Source: Bacteroides sp. (lineage in GTDB: Bacteria; Bacteroidota; Bacteroidia; Bacteroidales; Bacteroidaceae). Taken from it: a stretch of DNA of 64,000 bases. The DNA is taken from positions 47,182-111,181 of the forward strand of contig NZ_JAQVBV010000016.1 of the NCBI RefSeq assembly GCF_028690125.1. The letters are read 5' to 3'. The translations under genes and the position numbers were made by a program. Under the pieces are notes generated by a model. It saw nothing but the letters and a program-made list of their open reading frames with translations. It was not told where the DNA came from and made no database searches. Shown one piece after another: positions 10,992-19,388 of this stretch (positions are counted from its first letter, which is position 1; each line of letters starts with the position of its first letter).

Positions 10992-12242
10992 TTATTTAAG
11001 TATTAATTCTTCAGCATCGCCAAAGGTATCATATCCTGTTGTAATTACCCAATCTCCCGGCTGCAAACCTTCTGTAATTTCGTATTGCTGCGGATTCTGA
11101 CGCCCGATAGATAAAGGAATACGAGTGGCTTTTGTCTTTGAAGCATTAACTTTATAAATCCATTGTCCACCTGTAGTCTGATAAAAATTACCTCTTGGAA
11201 CGACAAGAGCTTGTTCAGGTTGTCCTAATTCTATCTGAACGCGGAAACTCTTGCCAACTCTTACATTATCCGGCATATCACCCATAAAAACCAGATCAAC
11301 GTCAAACATACGCTCTTTCACTTCGGGAACTACTTTGGTTATCTTCAAGGGATATTTCTTTCCTTGATAATTGATGGTAGCCGGAAGCCCGGTAATAATT
11401 CTGTCGATATAATATTCACTTAAAGAAGTGTGTATCTTATATTGATCCAAAACTTTGATTTCTGCAATACTTTCACTCGAAGAAACTTGTTGCCCGGGAG
11501 TTACTTTCACAAAACTAAGCTGACCTTTAAGAGGAGCAGTCACTGCCAATTTATTAAGCCGTTCACGGGTACGCTCATATTTCTTCTGTTCCCGTTCCCG
11601 ATCGTTTCGGATCAACTCTTTGCGAATCATTGTAACAGCAGAATCATGACGCAAGTTCTCTTGTTGCAATACCGCACTCTTCTGCTTGTAATTGTATTCA
11701 TCCTCTGCTACCTGCAATTGTGCTTTACTCTTTACTCCCATTTGATACTCTTCCCGATCAAGAGCTATACTTTTTTTCAAACGTTCTAACTCGTAATTGT
11801 TCGTCAAAGCTTGCTGTTTCAGATTAAGGCTTTTTTGTTCCATTTCAATCTCTTGTTCCTGATAAGTAATCATTTGTTTCGCCCACTCATCATGCTGATC
11901 TTCAATGCTACGCAATAAATCCGGATTAGAAAGAACTAAAATTGTATCCCCCATCTGAAGTAAACTTCCCTCTTCACCAACAATACGCTCTACACTACCA
12001 GCTTCACGAGTATTGACTTTGATAGTTAGAATGGGTTGAACCAGGCCTTCTACATCTACATATTCCATAAACTTATCTTCTCTTACTTCCGATATCTGTA
12101 TATTTTCTGTCTCAATACGGAGCTTTTTAGGACCTAAAGAGAGTATAACTACATAAATCAGAAATATGACAAATAAGACACTTGCTATCAAATAATACTT
12201 ATAGCGAATGTACCACGGTTTCTTTTCCAATTTTATATCCAT
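10992..12242 (-). CDS. HlyD/MacA-type periplasmic adaptor protein
   Basis: 416 residues. One N-terminal membrane anchor (about 15-35), a biotinyl-lipoyl-like segment ('VEGLVQPILTIKV'), a long coiled-coil hairpin rich in E, K, Q and L (about 115-235), then the second half of the lipoyl domain ('APLKGQLSFVKVTPGQQV') and a beta-barrel ending with 'LQPGDWVITTGYD'. This is the membrane-fusion partner linking inner-membrane permeases to the TolC protein made by the gene just upstream. Gaps to its neighbours are 21 and 36 nt, so co-transcription is expected. Confidence 0.92.
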   Translation of the reverse strand: MDIKLEKKPWYIRYKYYLIASVLFVIFLIYVVILSLGPKKLRIETENIQISEVREDKFMEYVDVEGLVQPILTIKVNTREAGSVERIVGEEGSLLQMGDTILVLSNPDLLRSIEDQHDEWAKQMITYQEQEIEMEQKSLNLKQQALTNNYELERLKKSIALDREEYQMGVKSKAQLQVAEDEYNYKQKSAVLQQENLRHDSAVTMIRKELIRNDREREQKKYERTRERLNKLAVTAPLKGQLSFVKVTPGQQVSSSESIAEIKVLDQYKIHTSLSEYYIDRIITGLPATINYQGKKYPLKITKVVPEVKERMFDVDLVFMGDMPDNVRVGKSFRVQIELGQPEQALVVPRGNFYQTTGGQWIYKVNASKTKATRIPLSIGRQNPQQYEITEGLQPGDWVITTGYDTFGDAEELILK

Positions 12243-12278
12243 AATATGTTAATATTTTTACTATTTCTATTTTTAGTT

Positions 12279-13763
12279 TTATTTAATCAGAAGATTATAA
12301 TCTTCAGTTAATTTGGTATTATGCTCAAAATCAAATAACGTCATACTACGAAGTGTATAATACAGACTCCAATAATTGTATAAAGTAGAGACATAATTAC
12401 GGCGTGCATTATCTTTTTCTGAAATAGAAGCATTTAAATCTAGAATTGTAGATTTTCCCAACAAATAAAGTTTACGAGCTACTTCATTCCTTCGCTGTGC
12501 TGTCTCATCCGTTCTAGCTGCAATACGTACTCGTTGTATCTGTAAATTAAATTGTTTCACTAATTTCCGCACATTTAATTCAAAATCCGTCAAATTCTGT
12601 TCTACTTGGGTATAAACCAAATCACGATTAGAGCGTGCTACTCGTACTTGTCCCTTTCCTCTTCCCCAATCTAAAATAGGAAGTGAAATGTTGATACTTA
12701 CGTGCTGCTGATCCAATAAGTTGCGGTAAGCTTCCGGTAATTGTTCAGCAGTCTGTGTCAGACCGAAACGAAGATAAATATCTGCTTTCAGACCTGCATT
12801 GGCACGAGCTTGTGCTACAGCACTTTCACTTTCCAACTTCCGACGGTTCATGGCATCAATATCAGGACTATTTTCGTAAGCTAATGCAAGTGCTTCATCA
12901 AGATTCACATTAAAATCAGGAACTTTGGCACTGATATTCACACTGATCTCTGTTTCTTCTTTAATTCCTAAATAAGAGCAAAGTTCTTGCATACAATTAT
13001 CCATTTCTATACGAGCATTCATACGATTGGTTTCTTCAGTCAGCAGGTTCAGTTCCAATTGAAGCATTTCGTTTTCAGTTATAGTACCGATATTATAACG
13101 TCCTTGTGCATAGCGGTAAAGTGTATCGGCATTCGCATAATTAAAGTTTGCTATCTCAAGATTACTTTGTGCTGTAGCCAGAGAAAAGAATTTTGATGTA
13201 GCACGTGCAGCAACCAATTCCAATGTCTCCACATATGTTTTTTTCGCTTCTTGATAACGTATAGGTTCTATACGACGATTCCACTTCAAACTATTATATC
13301 CGAAAAGTGACTGTCTATATCCCAGCATAATCGGTGAAGTTTGCCAAGAATGTAAATGGTCGCTCATTATATCCATCCGCTGAGCAGACGTTTCCAAAAA
13401 CAAAGACCCTCCTGTCCAGTATATATTTTGAGAAAGATTGAAAGTTAAATCTGTATTTAATAAATTTTGTTCTACAAATTTAACGGAACCATCAGATAAG
13501 GTTACCTTGTTGATGGCTCTATCCAGATTTGGACTTGAGTTCAAACTTAATGTCGGCAAATAATTGGCACGGTAATAACGATAGTTCCAATATGCAGAAC
13601 GAAAGCTATGTTGGGCATTCTGTGCATCGGGTGATTGATTTCTTGCCAATTCCACTGTCTGTTCAAGTGAAATTTCCATTATACGATTCTGAGATGACAT
13701 TTGTCCAACCAGTATTAACTGGATGACTATTATAAGTAATATCCGTCGGTTCATTTTAAGCAT
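12279..13763 (-). CDS. TolC-family outer-membrane efflux protein
   Basis: 494 residues with a signal peptide (hydrophobic stretch after MNRR, cleavage near 'GQMSSQN') and two OEP repeats rich in long amphipathic helices, including 'NLDEALALAYENSPDIDAM' and the family-typical 'PILDWGRGKGQ'. First gene of the minus-strand operon. Two in-frame ATGs exist at 13763 and 13754; the latter (MNRR) gives the more usual signal peptide and a leader of about 20 nt from the predicted sigma-54 start site. Forms the outer-membrane channel for the adaptor and permeases downstream. Confidence 0.93.
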   Translation of the reverse strand: MLKMNRRILLIIVIQLILVGQMSSQNRIMEISLEQTVELARNQSPDAQNAQHSFRSAYWNYRYYRANYLPTLSLNSSPNLDRAINKVTLSDGSVKFVEQNLLNTDLTFNLSQNIYWTGGSLFLETSAQRMDIMSDHLHSWQTSPIMLGYRQSLFGYNSLKWNRRIEPIRYQEAKKTYVETLELVAARATSKFFSLATAQSNLEIANFNYANADTLYRYAQGRYNIGTITENEMLQLELNLLTEETNRMNARIEMDNCMQELCSYLGIKEETEISVNISAKVPDFNVNLDEALALAYENSPDIDAMNRRKLESESAVAQARANAGLKADIYLRFGLTQTAEQLPEAYRNLLDQQHVSINISLPILDWGRGKGQVRVARSNRDLVYTQVEQNLTDFELNVRKLVKQFNLQIQRVRIAARTDETAQRRNEVARKLYLLGKSTILDLNASISEKDNARRNYVSTLYNYWSLYYTLRSMTLFDFEHNTKLTEDYNLLIK

Positions 13764-13784
13764 ACATTCTTTTAATAATACTAT

Positions 13785-13799
13785 TCAAAAGCTATGCCA
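13785..13799 (-). promoter_or_regulatory. Candidate sigma-54 promoter of the efflux operon
   Basis: Minus-strand sequence TGGCATAGCTTTTGA keeps the -24 GG and the -13 G at the exact 10-nt spacing of sigma-54 promoters; the -12 base is A instead of C. The start site would be near 13774, 10-20 nt before the TolC start codon. The divergent gene encodes a sigma-54 activator, which makes the match more meaningful. Confidence 0.6.
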
Positions 13800-13855
13800 A
13801 TGTTATAAATATCTATATTTCAATTATATATCATTATGGCTAATATCTACATACT

Positions 13856-13890
13856 GTGCACTTTCGCACAAAAATAGTGCATATACGCAC
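13856..13890. promoter_or_regulatory. Two tandem enhancer-type palindromes GTGC-N6-GCAC
   Basis: GTGCACTTTCGCAC at 13856-13869 and GTGCATATACGCAC at 13877-13890. Each is a perfect 4-6-4 inverted repeat and the two are centred exactly 21 bp apart, two helical turns. They lie about 60-90 bp upstream of the candidate sigma-54 promoter, the usual place for NtrC-family activator sites. The adjacent response regulator is the likely binder. Confidence 0.7.
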
Positions 13891-13913
13891 ATACAACACA
13901 TTTAGATTATAAC

Positions 13914-13921
13914 TACTTTTG
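13914..13921 (+). promoter_or_regulatory. Candidate -7 element of the response-regulator gene
   Basis: TACTTTTG matches the Bacteroidota -7 consensus TAnnTTTG and lies 28 nt before the ATG at 13950. No good -33 TTTG is seen at the usual distance, so this is a partial match. Confidence 0.45.
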
Positions 13922-13949
13922 TGACGAAGAAGTTAGAAATGATATTAAA

Positions 13950-15311
13950 ATGGATAAAATAGGAAAAATATTAATCGTAGATGATAATGAAGATGTTCTT
14001 TTCGCCCTCAATTTATTGTTGGAACCTTATACAGAAAAGATAAAAGTAACTACTACTCCCGATCGGATTGAATATTTCATGAATACTTTCCAACCGGATA
14101 TTATTTTACTTGATATGAATTTCAGTCGTGATGCTATTAGTGGACAAGAAGGATTTGAAAGTCTTAAGCATATCATTCAACTAGATCCTCAGGCTGTTGT
14201 TATCTTCATGACTGCTTATGCTGATACAGACAAAGCAGTGCGTGCTATCAAAGCTGGAGCTACAGACTTTATACCCAAACCTTGGGAAAAAGAAAAACTT
14301 CTGGCTACCCTTACATCTGGAATACGCTTACGCCAATCAAGAAAAGAAGTAAATAGATTAAAAGAACAAGTAGAAATCTTAAGTGGGCAGAATGCTTTTA
14401 ATAACGAAATAATTGGTGAATCTTCTGCAATGAAAGAAGTCTTTTCTACTATACAAAAGCTAAGTGAAACAGATGCCAATATTCTTATTTTAGGTGAAAA
14501 TGGTACTGGAAAAGATGTTATTGCCCGTTTATTATATTGCTGTTCTCCACGTTCTAATAAACCATTTGTGACGATCGATTTAGGAAGTATACCTGAACAA
14601 TTATTCGAGAGCGAATTATTCGGATTTGAAAAAGGTGCTTTTACTGACGCCAAAAAGTCGAAAACAGGACGAATGGAAGTAGCAACAAACGGAACACTTT
14701 TCCTGGATGAAATCGGAAATCTTTCTCTTCCGATGCAATCGAAGTTGCTCACAGCTATTGAAAAGCGACAAATCAGTCGTTTAGGAAGTACCCAAGCTAT
14801 ACCTATTGACGTACGTTTAATATGTGCAACCAATGCAGATATTCGCTATATGGTAGAGGAAGGGAATTTTCGTCAAGATTTACTTTATCGTATCAATACC
14901 ATTGAAATTCATATTCCTCCACTTCGTGACAGAGGAAACGATATCATTCTTCTTGCTGAGCACTTTTTAGATCGTTATGCTAGAAAATATAAAAAGGAAA
15001 TGCATGGTTTGACAAGAGAAGCAAAGAATAAACTTCTGAAATATACATGGCCCGGGAATGTAAGAGAATTGCAACATACTATGGAACGTGCAGTTATATT
15101 GGGAGATGGTTCTCTCTTAAAACCTGAAAGTTTTCTTTTTCATACATCTAAACAGAAAAAAGAAGAAGATGTCTTAAATTTAAATATTTTGGAGCGCCAA
15201 GCCATTGAAAAAGCAATGCGGATTAGTGAAGGAAACATTTCCCGAGCTGCAGAATACTTAGGTATTACACGGTTTGCTCTATATCGTAAACTTGAAAAAT
15301 TAGGTTCATGA
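13950..15311 (+). CDS. NtrC-family sigma-54-dependent response regulator
   Basis: 453 residues in three domains. Receiver domain at 1-125 with the acidic pair D11/D12, phospho-acceptor D55 and 'PKP' lysine at 110. AAA+ activator domain at about 155-390 with Walker A GENGTGKD (182-189), sigma-54 contact loop GAFTDA (229-234, the common variant of GAFTGA) and Walker B 'FLDEIG'. A Fis-type helix-turn-helix closes the protein ('GNISRAAEYLGITRFALYRKL'-like end). Overlaps the kinase gene by 4 nt, so the pair is translationally coupled. Likely activates the divergent efflux operon through the palindromes at 13856-13890. Confidence 0.95.
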   Translation: MDKIGKILIVDDNEDVLFALNLLLEPYTEKIKVTTTPDRIEYFMNTFQPDIILLDMNFSRDAISGQEGFESLKHIIQLDPQAVVIFMTAYADTDKAVRAIKAGATDFIPKPWEKEKLLATLTSGIRLRQSRKEVNRLKEQVEILSGQNAFNNEIIGESSAMKEVFSTIQKLSETDANILILGENGTGKDVIARLLYCCSPRSNKPFVTIDLGSIPEQLFESELFGFEKGAFTDAKKSKTGRMEVATNGTLFLDEIGNLSLPMQSKLLTAIEKRQISRLGSTQAIPIDVRLICATNADIRYMVEEGNFRQDLLYRINTIEIHIPPLRDRGNDIILLAEHFLDRYARKYKKEMHGLTREAKNKLLKYTWPGNVRELQHTMERAVILGDGSLLKPESFLFHTSKQKKEEDVLNLNILERQAIEKAMRISEGNISRAAEYLGITRFALYRKLEKLGS

Positions 15312-16588
15312 AGCAGTTTGCAGTCAAAGTTACTCTACATATAATATTGATTGTATTGTTGTCTATAGGCAGCTACTTGTTATTTAAAGAACATTTATGG
15401 TTTAGTATGACTATTGGCATTTTATTACTAATAGTTACTAGTATAAGTCTTTACCGTATGCAATTTAAACAGATTACTTTATTACGGCGGCTAACTGATA
15501 GTATACGTTACAATGATTTGATGCAAACTTTTCATCCCCCATTCAAAAATAAAATAATGAACGAATGGGCTAAAGAACTTTCTGAAACTTTAAAAGATTT
15601 TCGAGGAAGGCTTTTGGCTGAAGAGATTAAACACCAATATTATGAGAATTTACTTAATAAAGTAGATACTGCTGTACTTGTCACTGATAAAAAAGGTCAT
15701 ATAGAATGGATGAACCAGACTGCTATTGCTCATTTAGGACAGATAGTACAGTTACCAGAGTCCTTGCAGAAGGCTGCCATTACTCCAGATACTTCTGTTG
15801 TTCATCTTGAGGAAAATGGAACTGTTCTGGAAATGGCTATTTCATGTACTATATTTACTACGACAGGAAAAGTACAACAGCTTATCAACCTCAAAAATAT
15901 CCATTCAGTACTGGAACGCAATGAGATGGAAGCTTGGCAAAAACTGATACGGGTATTGACACATGAAATCATGAACTCAATCACTCCGATCATTTCTCTC
16001 TCAGAAACACTGAGTGAAAGAGGCATTCCTGAACAACTCAGTGAGAAAGAGTATTCCATTATTTTGCAAGCCATGCAAACTATTCACAGAAGAAGTAAGG
16101 GACTGCTGGAATTCGTAGAAAATTATCGCCGTTTAACCCGAATTCCGACTCCTGTATGCAGTAGGATTTCTATTACAGAATTATTAATTGACTTAAAAAA
16201 ATTGTTTATAGAAAAGCAGTTTTATATCGAAATTCCTCCATTAGACTTATTTCTTTATGCAGACCGGGCGCAAATTGAACAGGTACTTATCAACCTACTA
16301 AAAAATGCCAATGAAGCGTGTAGCAAGAAAACAGATAAAAGTATTAGAATCCAAGCAAGTTCTCACACTACAGGTATCATAACTTTGACTGTATCAGACA
16401 ATGGAGAAGGAATTTTACCAGAGGTACTGGATAAAATATTTGTCCCTTTCTTTACTACAAAAACGTCAGGATCAGGCATTGGATTAAGTCTATGCAAGCA
16501 AATAATTACGCAACATAAAGGAAGTATCTCTGTAAAATCAGAGGTAGGAAAAGGGAGTAGTTTCACACTGACTTTTCCTAAGATTTGA
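15308..16588 (+). CDS. Sensor histidine kinase, NtrB/NtrY-like
   Basis: 426 residues. Two N-terminal membrane helices (about 8-28 and 30-48) with almost no periplasmic loop, a linker and PAS-like domain (about 95-190), the phospho-acceptor box 'LTHEIMNS' near residue 220, and an HATPase domain with N box 'LINLLKNANEA', G1 'DNGEGI' and G2 'GSGIGLSLC'. Partner of the response regulator encoded immediately upstream with a 4-nt overlap. The short periplasmic loop suggests it senses a membrane or cytoplasmic signal rather than a periplasmic ligand; that is inference. Confidence 0.95.
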   Translation: MKQFAVKVTLHIILIVLLSIGSYLLFKEHLWFSMTIGILLLIVTSISLYRMQFKQITLLRRLTDSIRYNDLMQTFHPPFKNKIMNEWAKELSETLKDFRGRLLAEEIKHQYYENLLNKVDTAVLVTDKKGHIEWMNQTAIAHLGQIVQLPESLQKAAITPDTSVVHLEENGTVLEMAISCTIFTTTGKVQQLINLKNIHSVLERNEMEAWQKLIRVLTHEIMNSITPIISLSETLSERGIPEQLSEKEYSIILQAMQTIHRRSKGLLEFVENYRRLTRIPTPVCSRISITELLIDLKKLFIEKQFYIEIPPLDLFLYADRAQIEQVLINLLKNANEACSKKTDKSIRIQASSHTTGIITLTVSDNGEGILPEVLDKIFVPFFTTKTSGSGIGLSLCKQIITQHKGSISVKSEVGKGSSFTLTFPKI

Positions 16589-16926
16589 TGGTCTTTATTG
16601 AAAAAAACAAATAGAAAATAATTTCAGTATACTTTGAGGACCATATCATGACATCATAATTATATTTGCAGAAGGCAGACTGCAATAAAATCTCTAGAAT
16701 CTGAAAATGTAAACAGATTCAGCCTTTCATTATATTATTCTGACCATTCTCTAAAACATTATTTAACGGCTACTCTTGATAGGTGTTTTTTCTTTAAAAG
16801 AAAAGTCAGGTTTTCCAGTGTGAGACTAAGTGTTTCTGAGTGTAGAACGCCTTGTTCCTCTAAAAGGAACAAGACATACATTAAAGAACTAATGTGATTT
16901 GGTGTTATTTCAGACTATACAACTAT
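16589..16926. other. 338-bp intergenic region with a promoter-like element and three hairpins
   Basis: No convincing ORF. TATATTTG at 16661-16668 matches the -7 consensus on the plus strand. Downstream lie three inverted repeats: a GCAG/CTGC hairpin near 16669-16684, GAATCTG/CAGATTC near 16697-16720 and CTTGTTCCT/AGGAACAAG at 16851-16873. No T-tract follows the last one. Could be a small RNA or a long untranslated region; not resolved. Confidence 0.3.
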
Positions 16927-17121
16927 TCATCCTCTGCTACCTAAACTATTAAGATCAGGATTCAACTCTTTCACTGCTTCTTTCACTACTTTCTTAGTCG
17001 GCTTACGATAAGTTTCCGTTTGTTGTACTGGTACTATCTCGTTTACCATTCTTTCATATCCTTTTTGTTCCAACAGTGGCGTTTCTCTTGTTTTAGTCTC
17101 TTTTAATTTTTTTGTTTTCAT
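16927..17121 (-). CDS. Small hypothetical protein (64 aa)
   Basis: From the ATG at 17121: a lysine/threonine-rich N-terminus (MKTKKLKETK), a middle 'GYERMVNEIVPVQQTET' and a C-terminus 'NSLGSRG'. A TTG three codons upstream would give four more residues but ATG is preferred. No signal peptide or membrane segment. I do not recognise a family. The compact charged start and small C-terminal residues resemble peptide precursors in a general way only; the adjacent gene is a methyltransferase read in the other direction. Confidence 0.5.
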   Translation of the reverse strand: MKTKKLKETKTRETPLLEQKGYERMVNEIVPVQQTETYRKPTKKVVKEAVKELNPDLNSLGSRG

Positions 17122-17233
17122 ATCGAACTTCAATTTTAAGTTTTCTTATTGTGCTAACAGAAAATAAATAAAAATAGTTCATTAAGTCTCAATATATTTC
17201 AAACCATTTGGCATAATCATCACACAAAATTTA

Positions 17234-17241
17234 TATATTTG
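17234..17241 (+). promoter_or_regulatory. Candidate -7 element of the methyltransferase gene
   Basis: TATATTTG matches TAnnTTTG and sits 25 nt before the ATG at 17267. A TTTG at 17207-17210 is 23 nt upstream, slightly longer than the usual 19-21. Confidence 0.5.
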
Positions 17242-17266
17242 CCTACTCAAAATTATCACTTTATAT

Positions 17267-18004
17267 ATGAAAGAAAATAAGTACGATGATAATCTTTTTT
17301 TTAATCAATACTCTCAAATGTCTCGCTCTGTGGAAGGACTAAAAGGTGCTGGAGAATGGTATATTTTACAAAAAATGTTACCGGACTTCACTAACAAAAG
17401 AGTATTGGACTTGGGTTGTGGATTCGGTTGGCATTGCATATATGCTATCGAACATGGAGCGAAATTTGTGACAGGAGTAGATATTTCTAAAAAGATGTTG
17501 GAAGAAGCCAAGAAAAGAAATTCGTCTCCACAAATTGAATACAAACGTATGGCTATTGAAGATTTTGATTTCCAGCCGGATACTTATGATGTCGTAATCA
17601 GTTCATTGACTTTCCATTATCTGGAATCTTTTATCGATATATGTCGAAAAATAAGCACTTGTTTGACATCAGGAGGTTCCTTCGTCTTTTCTGTTGAACA
17701 TCCTATTTTTACAGCTTACGGCAGTCAAGATTGGTTTTATGATCAAGAAGGGAAACTTGCTCATTGGCCAGTTGATCGTTATTTTTCAGAAGAAAAACGT
17801 ACTGCATTTTTTTTAGGTGAAGAAGTGATTAAATATCATAAAACTCTTACGACCTATATCAATAGTCTCTTGCAAACGGGATTTGAAATCTGTGAACTGA
17901 TAGAACCGCAACCAGACAAAGTAATGCTAGATTCTATTCCAGAAATGAAAGAGGAATTACGGCGTCCCATGATGCTTCTTATCTCTGCCAAGAAAAAAAA
18001 TTAA
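17267..18004 (+). CDS. Class I SAM-dependent methyltransferase
   Basis: 245 residues. Motif I 'VLDLGCGFGWH' at about 46-56, motif II region 'VTGVDISKKML', and motif IV 'DVVISSLTFHYL'. This is the Methyltransf_11/25 type that methylates small molecules. The N-terminus 'FFNQYSQMSRS.EGL.GAGEW' matches the small family of Bacteroides and Firmicutes methyltransferases of unknown substrate. It stands alone, with its own promoter, upstream of the tRNA-Pro genes. Substrate cannot be deduced. Confidence 0.88.
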   Translation: MKENKYDDNLFFNQYSQMSRSVEGLKGAGEWYILQKMLPDFTNKRVLDLGCGFGWHCIYAIEHGAKFVTGVDISKKMLEEAKKRNSSPQIEYKRMAIEDFDFQPDTYDVVISSLTFHYLESFIDICRKISTCLTSGGSFVFSVEHPIFTAYGSQDWFYDQEGKLAHWPVDRYFSEEKRTAFFLGEEVIKYHKTLTTYINSLLQTGFEICELIEPQPDKVMLDSIPEMKEELRRPMMLLISAKKKN

Positions 18005-18065
18005 TATACAAAGTGCTGATTATTAGATTTTTGGAAATTAATAAAGAAAAAATATTCAATCTGCT

Positions 18066-18096
18066 ATTGTTAATTAAAAAATACTCTCTATCTTTG
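18066..18096 (+). promoter_or_regulatory. Promoter of the tRNA-Pro genes
   Basis: ATTG at 18066-18069, 19-nt spacer, TATCTTTG at 18089-18096: a good Bacteroidota -33/-7 pair. The start site would be near 18103, about 30 nt before the first tRNA. Confidence 0.7.
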
Positions 18097-18131
18097 CACC
18101 GCTTTTAGAAAGAACAACCTTATCAAAGTAG

Positions 18132-18206
18132 CGGGGTGTAGCGCAGTCCGGTTAGCGCACCTGCTTTGGGAGCAGGGGGTCGTGGGTTCGAATCCCGCTA
18201 CCCCGA
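18132..18206 (+). tRNA. tRNA-Pro(TGG), copy 1
   Basis: 75 nt cloverleaf: acceptor CGGGGTG/TACCCCG, D-arm, anticodon stem CCTGC/GCAGG with loop TTTGGGA (anticodon TGG), T-arm GTGGG TTCGAAT CCCGC, discriminator A. The 3' CCA is not encoded. Confidence 0.97.
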
Positions 18207-18241
18207 CTACAAAGAAAGAGGAAGTTTGATTAAAAGTTTTT

Positions 18242-18316
18242 CGGGGTGTAGCGCAGTCCGGTTAGCGCACCTGCTTTGGGAGCAGGGGGTCGTGGGTTCG
18301 AATCCCGCTACCCCGA
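18242..18316 (+). tRNA. tRNA-Pro(TGG), copy 2
   Basis: Identical over all 75 nt to copy 1, with a 35-nt spacer between the two. A tandem duplication, presumably co-transcribed from the promoter at 18066-18096. Confidence 0.97.
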
Positions 18317-18347
18317 CGAAAATTTAAAAATAAAAATGAATGTTATT

Positions 18348-18380
18348 AAGCTGATATAATTTATATCAGCTTTTTCTTTT
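18348..18380 (+). terminator. Rho-independent terminator after the tRNA genes
   Basis: Perfect 12-bp stem AAGCTGATATAA / TTATATCAGCTT followed by TTTCTTTT. Confidence 0.85.
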
Positions 18381-18472
18381 TAGACAGGCTGAATAGCTGA
18401 AACTATGGTACATCATAGTGAATATCATTATTGAAATCAACATCCAATAATATTCGTTCAATAATTCAAAAA

Positions 18473-19186
18473 TTATTTCAAATTTAAATAATACTCTCTT
18501 GTTAAATTAATATATTCTTCACTATATTGATGCCTTGATAATTCAATTATGAGAACTTCCGTCAGACACTCTTGTTTTTTTAATGAAAAACAAATCAATG
18601 TTCGTTTGGAAATACCACCAGGCTTCGTCACCACATTTAATTGTCGTACTGCATACATTCCATAATTCATAGCGAGCAATTTAACTCTGTCTGCCACATC
18701 TGTTGGAATAACAATCGTAAATCTTCCTTCTTTTGCAAGTAAACCTACTACCCCTTTCAATAATTCTTCATAAGTCAGTGAGTCATTGTGCCGTGCCACA
18801 TTCCGCTGTTGATCGGGACATATTAGAGAATCGATGAAATAGGGAGGATTAGAAACAATAACATCGAATTTATCCGAAGAATGAAAAAAAATAAAATCTT
18901 TTTGCAAAACCTCTATCCGATCTTTCCAAGGAGAATGAAATATATTTTCCTTTGCTTGTGCGACAGCAGCTTCATCAATTTCAAGTGCAACAATTTGTGA
19001 CTCCCGCAAACTGCGCTGAGCTAACATTAATGCAACCAACCCTGTACCAGTTCCAACATCTAAAATTCTAGATGCACCTTGAACAGAGGTCCATGCGCCT
19101 AACAATACGCCATCAGTGCCAACTTTCATGGCGCATTTGTCATGCCACACTGTAAACTGTTTAAATTGAAAATAAGGATTCGACAT
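18473..19186 (-). CDS. trmN6: tRNA1(Val) adenine-37 N6-methyltransferase, TrmN6/YfiC family
   Basis: 237 residues. N-terminal 'FQFKQFTVWHD' and 'MKVGTDGVLLGAW' are family signatures; SAM motif 'LDVGTGTGLVALML' follows and the adenine-N6 catalytic motif NPPY is present in 'IVSNPPYFIDS' (about residues 125-135). The enzyme methylates A37 of tRNA-Val. Single gene between the tRNA-Pro genes and lon, read toward the tRNA terminator. The substrate assignment is by family. Confidence 0.88.
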   Translation of the reverse strand: MSNPYFQFKQFTVWHDKCAMKVGTDGVLLGAWTSVQGASRILDVGTGTGLVALMLAQRSLRESQIVALEIDEAAVAQAKENIFHSPWKDRIEVLQKDFIFFHSSDKFDVIVSNPPYFIDSLICPDQQRNVARHNDSLTYEELLKGVVGLLAKEGRFTIVIPTDVADRVKLLAMNYGMYAVRQLNVVTKPGGISKRTLICFSLKKQECLTEVLIIELSRHQYSEEYINLTREYYLNLK

Positions 19187-19329
19187 ACTAAACCTATTTT
19201 TTGTTCATCTTTTACAGATAATCGCCAAAAATAAATAATAATTATGGAATATATCCTTTATATCCCTATATTTTGGCATTGTTTTTGTGTTTTTATTCCA
19301 CGTGTGCTTTATTATTAGAGAGAATCAAT

Positions 19330-19337
19330 TAACTTTG
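19330..19337 (+). promoter_or_regulatory. Candidate -7 element of the lon promoter
   Basis: TAACTTTG matches TAnnTTTG and lies 52 nt before the lon ATG. A TTTA about 18 nt upstream is a weak -33. No heat-shock element is recognised. Confidence 0.5.
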
Positions 19338-19388
19338 CAAACGATTTATGCATATTAGTTATGACATAAACTAAATTAAAACGAAAAG

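Noticed and set aside
14216..14833. 205-codon minus-strand ORF inside the response-regulator gene
   Set aside because: Antisense shadow of a clearly coding AAA+ domain.
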